From NCBI GenBank assembly GCA_035623275.1, contig DASPTT010000058.1, positions 1-57,289 of the forward strand: DNA of 57,289 nucleotides. The letters run 5' to 3'. The notes beneath the pieces were generated by a model. That model did not search any database. It had not been told where the DNA came from and worked only from the letters and a program-made list of their open reading frames with translations. Shown in pieces: positions 52,812 to 57,289 of the stretch. Each line of letters opens with the position of its first letter. Positions within the stretch are counted from its first letter, which is position 1. This DNA is from DASPTT01 sp035623275. GTDB lineage: Bacteria; Actinomycetota; Acidimicrobiia; Acidimicrobiales; UBA8190. Made by a program: the position numbers and the translations under genes.

Positions 52812-52866
52812 CCAGGGACGTCATTGTGGAGACAAACGGAGATTTCATGTGTTGGTGATGCCGAAT

Positions 52867-52880
52867 GGGCCGAAGGTCCC
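52867..52880. promoter_or_regulatory. DosR-like box upstream of the 96-residue protein gene
   Basis: GGGCC-GAAG-GTCCC matches GGGMC-N4-GTCCC at every fixed position. It ends 27 bases before the ATG at 52908, close enough to overlap the promoter. Confidence 0.45.
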
Positions 52881-52907
52881 TCCCCGACGACCTCGCTTCG
52901 CAAGAGA

Positions 52908-53198
52908 ATGAGCAGCGTGTCCGTCACTCCGCTCCGCTGGACCGAGGAGCCCCTTGTCGTGGCTCCCGTGTATCTCCGTTGGGCGTTGTTGCATGGGCTG
53001 GTGGGCGACACGGCGCGTTGGGTGCTCCGTGAGGGCGAAGGATCCGAGGCGAGGTGGCACCTCCTCGACGTGAAGGAGGCACCGACGCCCGAGGATCTGG
53101 TGTCGGAGTTGGCACCAACCACCGGCCTGCCCATTGCCGAGGCCCTCATCGACGAGGCCAAACGGCGACTGCCCGACTCCATCTTCTGTTCCCAGTAA
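52908..53198 (+). CDS. Hypothetical protein, 96 residues
   Basis: I do not recognise a family. It is soluble, with 'LVVAPVYLRWALLHGLVGDT' and 'DLVSELAPTTGLPIAEALID' as possible helices. The ATG at 52908 is chosen over a GTG at 52824 because the upstream DosR-like box would otherwise lie inside the gene. The ribosome binding site (AAGAG) is weak. It sits between two signal-transduction genes on the same strand. Confidence 0.5.
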   Translation: MSSVSVTPLRWTEEPLVVAPVYLRWALLHGLVGDTARWVLREGEGSEARWHLLDVKEAPTPEDLVSELAPTTGLPIAEALIDEAKRRLPDSIFCSQ

Positions 53199-53313
53199 CT
53201 CGGCTAGATTGATTGCCTGCTGCATTTGGGCGGGGCTGAACCTGCGCGGCCATGGCGGGGTCCATCTCGGGCCGTATCCTGATCGAGAGAACGGTCGTCC
53301 CAGGGGGATACTT

Positions 53314-53979
53314 GTGTCCGGCGAGGAGGTAGCAGAATCGGTCGGAGGTCCTGCAACCGACCCTGCGCGCCGAAGGACGACGTCGCCTGCTCTGGCCCTA
53401 GGGGACGCCTGGGTGATTGTCGAGCTGGCCCCCGACGCCGTCTTGGTGGTGGACGAACGGGGCCGAATCGAGCTGGCGAACCGTGCGGCCGAAGTGATGT
53501 TCGGCTGCGGCCGAGACAGCCTCATTGGTCTCAATGTGGACGCTCTGGTTCCAGATGCCCGTCGAGAGCTGCACCGCCGGCATCGGGAGGTCTTCGCCAC
53601 GGTTCCACAGGCCAGACCCATGGGCGTCGGAGTCGACCTGTGGGCCCGACGCGCCGACGGGTCGGAGGTTGCCGTTGACATCAGCCTGAGCCCCGTGACC
53701 TTCGGCCATGGCCCGCGCATCGTCGCCATCGTCCGCGAGGTCACAGAGCACCGGCACGAAGAACAGGAGACCAGGAGGCGCCTGATCCTCGCCGACGAGG
53801 AGCGAATCGGCGCCCTGCTCCAGGAGCGAATCACGACCCGGCTCTCCGCCGCCGGTTTGGCCCTCGAGGCCGCGATGAACCGGGCGTCGCCGGAGGTCGC
53901 TCACCGCCTGCGGGACGTGATCGACGAACTCGACGCCGTGCTCCTCGAGATTCGGACGGCTGTCTTCGGAGGTCAATAG
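53314..53979 (+). CDS. PAS-domain protein with a degenerate histidine-kinase helix
   Basis: 221 residues from the GTG at 53314, six bases after GGGGG. A PAS domain spans about residues 32-145 ('PDAVLVVDERGRIELANRAA', 'DGSEVAVDISLSPV'). It is followed by a DevS-like dimerisation helix, 'DEERIGALLQERITTRLSAAGLAL' split over 161-184. At the phospho-acceptor position, where active kinases have histidine before an acidic residue, there is Q170. No ATPase domain follows: the gene stops soon after the helix pair. It cannot be a normal kinase and may instead bind and modulate a partner kinase. Confidence 0.7.
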   Translation: MSGEEVAESVGGPATDPARRRTTSPALALGDAWVIVELAPDAVLVVDERGRIELANRAAEVMFGCGRDSLIGLNVDALVPDARRELHRRHREVFATVPQARPMGVGVDLWARRADGSEVAVDISLSPVTFGHGPRIVAIVREVTEHRHEEQETRRRLILADEERIGALLQERITTRLSAAGLALEAAMNRASPEVAHRLRDVIDELDAVLLEIRTAVFGGQ

Positions 53980-54550
53980 CCGGGTCGAGCGCGTGTTACG
54001 GAGGACCGCGAATCCCCACTTTGGGTGATGTCAGGCTCGCATTCCGAGTCTTGTCCTTGTAGGACCACGGCCGAGCCACCGCGGCACTGTGTCACCGACA
54101 ACGCCCCGGTGGGGATCCAGCTCGGCCGAGGACTCGGGGGGGGATGACAACCAGAGGGTGGTGACCCGCCCTCCGGTTGTAGCCGAGTCGCAGATTCCTG
54201 ACCAGAGGTGTTGTCATCTGGCGCGTGCGGGCGCACGATGGACGTCTCACAGCCTGGGGCGGGGCGAGTTTCGCCCCGGGATCTCATCAAGGCCGGACAC
54301 CCAAGATCTCGTTCTTCGTCGACGACACGGCACCGGCCCGTGCGAGGTCCCTATGGCGGTCAGCGGGGGCGCCTCGGCGTCCCCGCTCCGCGAGGACACC
54401 ACGGTCTGGTGCACCGAGCTCGAATGTCTTTCGCTGCGCTCGGACAATCTGAAGGGGTCGTCGCAGTGTCACCCGGTGGTGGCGACGTGCGAGGCGTACT
54501 TCGGCCCTGGCGGCTGCCCGATGTGCTCAGCCCGGCCGTTCTCTCGGTCT
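53980..54550. other. 571-base stretch without a supported gene
   Basis: Several short frames are open on both strands, but none has a convincing start, codon pattern or recognisable protein. GTCCT-TGT-AGGAC at 54053-54065 is a short palindrome. The stretch may contain decayed genes, since it lies between the PAS gene and the end of the CBS gene in the accessory region. Confidence 0.4.
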
Positions 54551-54955
54551 CTACTCTGCCTCGACCTCGTCGCTGGCATACACACCGAGCAGATCGCGAG
54601 CCGAGACGATGCCGATGAGCTTGCCGTCCTCTTCGACGAGCACGTGGCGCACATAACGCTCCATCATCTCTGTGGCCACTTCGGCAACGGTCGCCTCCGA
54701 GTCACACCAGATCAGGTTCGTGTGCGCCACATCGACGGCACGCGTGCGCCGCGGGTCGCAGTCGCGTGCGAAAGCCTGAACGAGGTCGCGTTCGGAGACG
54801 ATCCCTGTCACCTGAGACTTGTCGCCCAAGATGACGGCGCCGATGTTGGCCGTGGCAAGCGCCCGGGCCACCTCATTGAGGCTGGCCTCGGGTTCGATGT
54901 GCACGACCTCATCCTCGACCAGTTCCGAGATCGGGGTGTCCCCTGCGGCGGTCAC
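54551..54955 (-). CDS. Two-CBS-domain protein
   Basis: 134 residues from a GTG five bases after the DUF1918 stop. Two CBS domains are clear: 'VVHIEPEASLNEVARALATA' to 'VSERDLVQAF', and 'TNLIWCDSEATVAEVATEMM' to 'VSARDLLGVY'. Stand-alone CBS pairs bind adenine nucleotides. The mycobacterial homologue Hrp1 belongs to the DosR dormancy regulon. Last gene of the operon hsp20 - DUF1918 - CBS. Confidence 0.88.
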   Translation of the reverse strand: MTAAGDTPISELVEDEVVHIEPEASLNEVARALATANIGAVILGDKSQVTGIVSERDLVQAFARDCDPRRTRAVDVAHTNLIWCDSEATVAEVATEMMERYVRHVLVEEDGKLIGIVSARDLLGVYASDEVEAE

Positions 54956-54960
54956 GGCGG

Positions 54961-55161
54961 TCAGGACCCCTCGGCTGGGCAGTGTTCGACCACGGCATCC
55001 GAACCTGGAAAGAAGATCCCCTCGTGGCCGTCATCGCTCCACCGCACCCGGTAGGGAGGGGCTCCGTTCTCACCCTCGACGGCCAGGATGACGGCGTCGC
55101 GATCGGGTTCTCCGGCGTGGTGGCCCCTGACGATGATCTTGTCTCCGACGGCAGCTTGCAT
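54961..55161 (-). CDS. DUF1918 small protein
   Basis: 66 residues with the DUF1918 pattern: 'VGDKIIVRGHHAGEPDRDAV' followed by 'PPYRVRWSDDGHEGIFFPGS'. It forms a small SH3-like beta fold and is common in actinobacteria, often next to stress genes. The ATG has AAGGAGG upstream. It lies 12 bases after the hsp20 stop and five before the CBS gene. Confidence 0.85.
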   Translation of the reverse strand: MQAAVGDKIIVRGHHAGEPDRDAVILAVEGENGAPPYRVRWSDDGHEGIFFPGSDAVVEHCPAEGS

Positions 55162-55173
55162 GCGAATACCTCC

Positions 55174-55626
55174 TTACGACTCGGCCGATGAGGCGGCACC
55201 GAGCTGCTGCTTGTCGTCCTTGCGGACGACCGGGATTCGGCGGGGTTTGGCGTGGGCAGCAAGGGGGATCGACAAGGTGAGCACCCCGGCCTCGTAATGG
55301 GCCTCGATCTTCGTGGAGTCGAGGTTGTCGCCCAGAAAGACCTGGCGAGAGAAGGTGCCATAGGGGCGCTCAGAGACGAGGCACTCCACCCCTGCATTCA
55401 CCGGGGGAGCAGGGCGATCCACCTTCACCGTCAAGACGGTGTCCTCAACGGTCAACTCGATGGCGTCGGCGTCGACGCCGGGCAGGTCGAACTGGATGAG
55501 AAACGTGTCCTCCTTGCGATATGCGTCCATGGGCATGGCCAGGGGTCGAGGCCCATGGCTCAGACCCAGCAGTTGCTGGGTTAGGCGGTCGAACTCCCGA
55601 AACGGATCGGTGCGGATGATGGCCAT
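55174..55626 (-). CDS. Hsp20/alpha-crystallin small heat-shock protein
   Basis: 150 residues from the ATG at 55626 (GGTGGGAG upstream). The N-terminus 'RTDPFREFDRLTQQLLG' is that of the mycobacterial-type Hsp20. The alpha-crystallin domain runs from about 40 to 135, with 'YGTFSRQVFLGDNLD' and 'AHYEAGVLTLSIP' near its end, followed by the 'RRIPV' tail motif used for oligomer contacts. As a holdase it keeps unfolded proteins soluble in stress. First gene of the stress operon; a DosR-like box lies 61 bases upstream. Confidence 0.93.
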   Translation of the reverse strand: MAIIRTDPFREFDRLTQQLLGLSHGPRPLAMPMDAYRKEDTFLIQFDLPGVDADAIELTVEDTVLTVKVDRPAPPVNAGVECLVSERPYGTFSRQVFLGDNLDSTKIEAHYEAGVLTLSIPLAAHAKPRRIPVVRKDDKQQLGAASSAES

Positions 55627-55686
55627 CGCTCCCACCCCCTGGTTGAGTCCTGGCTCCACGATGCGAGGTGGCGTCTCGAATCGGGA

Positions 55687-55700
55687 GGGCCGAAAGTCGC
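55687..55700. promoter_or_regulatory. DosR-like box upstream of hsp20
   Basis: GGGCC-GAAA-GTCGC keeps nine of ten fixed positions of GGGMC-N4-GTCCC. It lies 61 bases before the hsp20 start on the minus strand, in the 178-base space shared with the divergent receiver gene. Confidence 0.35.
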
Positions 55701-55768
55701 TTTAGCCGTCGGTCACAAGCGATAGGGGCATCGGACCCTGCCCGCCCGCTTCGATCTCGCACACCCTG

Positions 55769-55782
55769 AGGCTAAAGGACCA
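55769..55782. promoter_or_regulatory. Weak DosR-like box upstream of the receiver gene
   Basis: AGGCT-AAAG-GACCA shares the AAAG centre and part of each arm with the boxes at 52066 and 55687. It lies 22 bases before the ATG at 55805. It is much less complete than the others. Confidence 0.2.
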
Positions 55783-55804
55783 TTCTCGAGGCGGGAGGTG
55801 GAAC

Positions 55805-56227
55805 ATGGCGGCAGGTCCGGCTCGACTCGATGTCCTCGTTGTTGACGGTGATACCAATATCCGGGCGTCGTTCGGCACGATCCTGCGGAGTGCCGGACAC
55901 CAGGTCGACGAGGCCGCCGACGCCCCCTCGGCGCTGGAGAAGCTGCAGACCGCCGGGTTCGGCGTCGTCGTCGTCGATGTCGCCACGGCCTTGGACATTG
56001 GCGTGCTCGCTCGGTTCGCCCACTCGGCGCCCCAGGTGGTACTGGTTTTCGGGCCTGATGCAGAGGTCGATGTCGACATGCTGATGGCCGCGGTCCAGGC
56101 CTTCGGGCATCTGCACAAGCCCGTCGACCCCATCCGGCTGCGGACGACGGTGGCGGCGGCGCTGGCCGTGCACCGCGGCGAGGGCGGGTCCTCGATTCTT
56201 CCGGAGCAAGGGGTCGCGCCCGCTTGA
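55805..56227 (+). CDS. Stand-alone response-regulator receiver protein
   Basis: 140 residues. The ATG follows GGGAGG. Acidic residues D14 and D16, phospho-acceptor D58 in 'GVVVVDVATAL' and K105 in 'HLHKPVDP' are present. The usual Thr/Ser after the fourth strand is replaced ('VVLVFGPD', G83). No output domain follows, only a 20-residue tail. It is divergent from the hsp20 operon. Confidence 0.8.
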   Translation: MAAGPARLDVLVVDGDTNIRASFGTILRSAGHQVDEAADAPSALEKLQTAGFGVVVVDVATALDIGVLARFAHSAPQVVLVFGPDAEVDVDMLMAAVQAFGHLHKPVDPIRLRTTVAAALAVHRGEGGSSILPEQGVAPA

Positions 56228-56267
56228 ACGGTCTTCGGGTGCGGGCCTTCGACCGCGTGGTGGGGTC

Positions 56268-56666
56268 GGGCCCTATCTCAACCAGTTCGCCGGCCAGCAG
56301 CTGCTCACCGGGCCGCAGGCCCAGGCCTATGCCGACCACTTCATCGCCGTGCACCTGAGCGAGATGCCCTACGGCGGCGTCTACGCCAAGGTGTCCGCCG
56401 CCCCCCTGGCCGACCCGACAAACACGACCCTGGCCACCGAGGTGCAGACCGTCTTCCGGGGCACGACCCTTCGTGGGCCGCTGCTCGAGGCCTACGCCTT
56501 CTGGAAGTTCGGGCAGATCGCGCTCGTCGGTGCCATTGTCTCGTTCATCCTCGCCGCGGTCATGGCCGTGCTGATGGTGATCGGGTGGTTCCACTACCGG
56601 CGGACTCCCGAGGAGCAGGAGTTCCCGAAGCACCACCACGAGGAGAGCACTCCGGCCACGGCCTAG
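56268..56666 (+). pseudogene. N-terminally truncated actinobacterial membrane protein
   Basis: From 56268 the frame reads 'GPYLNQFAGQQLLTGPQAQA' and continues through 'HFIAVHLSEMPYGGVYAKV', 'GPLLEAYAFWKFGQIALVGA' and one membrane helix to the stop at 56666. This resembles a widespread actinobacterial protein of unknown function that normally starts about 40 residues earlier with a first membrane helix. Upstream, the frame is unrelated sequence with no start codon, so the 5' end has been lost at a junction between 56228 and 56268. A GTG at 56349 could start a 105-residue product. Confidence 0.5.
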
Positions 56667-56708
56667 TGCAGGACGAGCAAGGGCGCGGACACCTCCGCAT
56701 CGACGGGA

Positions 56709-56748
56709 TTGAGGGGGTCACGGCCCCCTCAACCCCGCGTCAGCGGGG
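56709..56748. terminator. Two adjacent perfect hairpins
   Basis: TTGAGGGGG (56709-56717) pairs with CCCCCTCAA (56724-56732) over a six-base loop. Directly after it CCCCGC (56733-56738) pairs with GCGGGG (56743-56748). They lie between the ends of the convergent membrane-protein remnant and the minus-strand repeat protein, so they are likely a bidirectional terminator. Bases 56667-56873 hold nothing else. Confidence 0.6.
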
Positions 56749-56873
56749 CCGTAGGCCAGGCCAAGCGTCGATGCTCTCCGATCAGTGGTCCGACTGGCGG
56801 ATCGGCAGATCGGGCGAAAGCCGATCCGCGAGGTCGGCATCAAATGACTGAGCCAGGTCCGCCGTTCGGAGAT

Positions 56874-57289
56874 CTAGCCGGACTGATCGTCTTTGTCGTT
56901 GGGCGTGTGTCCAACAAGCCCACGCGGTCCGAGCAGCCACGGTTCGAGGAGCTCGTTCAACCGCTCAACGGCGGTGACGAGTTGTGCAATCCCTTGACTG
57001 AGGTTATCGATCTTGACGTCTTGCGCTGCAAGGATGTTCTCGGTCCCAGTCCCAGTCCCAGTCCCAGTCCCGATCCCGGTCCCAGTCTCGGTCTCGCTGT
57101 TTGATCCGTTCACTTGCTCTGGCATAGGAGGCAGTGGTTTCCGCGTGACAGGAACAGGCGCCTGGTCCGGCACGGGTCCTCCGAAGCTGGCGGGTTCGGG
57201 TGGGACCCGGAGGGTCGCTTGGCTCGGCACGGGTCCTCCGAAGCTGGCGGGTTCGGGTGGGACCCGGAGGGTCGCTTGGCTCGGCACGG
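56874..57289 (-). CDS. Partial repeat-containing protein (N-terminus beyond the window)
   Basis: At least 137 residues. The visible N-terminal part is two copies of a 19-residue repeat ('GPVPSQATLRVPPEPASFG') and the start of a third at the edge. Then follow a proline-rich linker, a threonine-glycine run encoded by a hexanucleotide repeat, and a C-terminal helix ('VKIDNLSQGIAQLVTAVERL') that could form a coiled coil. I recognise no family. The true start is to the right of the window. Proline-rich repeats suggest a flexible or surface-exposed region. Confidence 0.55.
   Translation of the reverse strand, partial: VPSQATLRVPPEPASFGGPVPSQATLRVPPEPASFGGPVPDQAPVPVTRKPLPPMPEQVNGSNSETETGTGIGTGTGTGTGTENILAAQDVKIDNLSQGIAQLVTAVERLNELLEPWLLGPRGLVGHTPNDKDDQSG
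57043..57096. repeat. Hexanucleotide tandem repeat, nine units
   Basis: Nine units of GTCCCA and near variants (GTCCCG, ATCCCG, GTCTCG) run from 57043 to 57096. On the minus strand they encode alternating Thr-Gly. The length is likely to vary between strains because units are a multiple of three. Confidence 0.75.
57169..57289. repeat. 57-bp tandem repeat running off the window end
   Basis: A 57-base unit beginning GGCACGGGTCCTCCGAAG occupies 57169-57225 and 57226-57282. A third begins at 57283. The copies are almost identical and encode the 19-residue repeat. The window, and perhaps the contig, ends inside the array. Confidence 0.8.

Noticed and set aside
54053..54065. GTCCT-TGT-AGGAC as another DosR-like box.
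   Set aside because: The spacer is three bases, the arms differ from GGGMC/GTCCC and no gene start follows.
54089..55054. A 321-codon plus-strand frame.
   Set aside because: Most of it lies opposite the CBS and DUF1918 genes, and the 5' part shows no family or ribosome binding site.
57169..57289. The 57-bp repeats as a CRISPR array.
   Set aside because: Units are directly adjacent without spacers, are in frame and encode a peptide repeat; no cas genes are present.

Overview
The window is about 57 kb of very GC-rich DNA with frequent GTG starts and many 4-bp ATGA/GTGA gene overlaps. It carries three tRNA genes and many actinobacterial families: a WS/DGAT acyltransferase, three acyl-CoA synthetases, PspC-domain signalling proteins, DUF1918, DUF5947, DUF6084 and a group 1h (actinobacterial) [NiFe] hydrogenase. 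It most likely comes from a high-GC actinobacterium, possibly class Acidimicrobiia. That placement is inferred from gene content only.

Layout. 0.3-4.4 kb: a 1-Cys peroxiredoxin, a LiaFSR-like set (PspC membrane protein divergent from a PspC-histidine kinase and its NarL-type regulator) and a remnant of a cyclic-nucleotide-binding domain. 4.4-13.2 kb: acyl-CoA synthetase, orn and dut on a shared leaderless promoter region, a WS/DGAT acyltransferase, tRNA-Gly, an MFS transporter, a YwaF-like membrane protein and a DUF2079 membrane protein. 13.3-22.5 kb, plus strand: a long hydrogenase operon with hhyS, hhyL, a NifU-like protein without cysteines, DUF5947, DUF6084, an unrecognised 475-residue protein, the maturation protease, a YceI protein, hypA, hypC and hypD. 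It meets an opposing minus-strand operon at 22.5-27.3 kb: a SIS/HypC-like fusion, a SIS isomerase, hypE and hypF. Together these supply the two hydrogenase subunits, CN/CO ligand assembly (HypC, D, E, F), nickel delivery (HypA) and C-terminal processing. hypB is not in the window.

27.4-40.4 kb: a VOC protein, a FadR-type regulator, an acyl-CoA synthetase with a MaoC-like dehydratase, a 2-oxoacid oxidoreductase (gamma, alpha, beta) followed by a GltD-like flavoprotein fused to a ferredoxin module, a DrrAB-like ABC exporter, an enoyl-CoA hydratase and an L,D-transpeptidase. 40.5-49.5 kb: glnD, a short gene fragment, a small membrane protein, a glycosyltransferase, tRNA-Cys, an alpha/beta hydrolase, a third acyl-CoA synthetase, an SGNH lipoprotein, a PhyH dioxygenase and tRNA-Val.

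From about 49.5 kb to the end the character changes: less extreme GC, longer non-coding gaps, small orphan genes, a tRNA relic and truncated genes. Here lie DUF2254, receiver-like and PAS proteins, and an hsp20-DUF1918-CBS operon divergent from a lone receiver. Several near-palindromes of the form GGGMC-N4-GTCCC precede genes here and resemble the DosR/DevR dormancy box. I read this as a stress or dormancy-type accessory island next to tRNA-Val. The window ends inside a 57-bp tandem repeat of a partial minus-strand gene.
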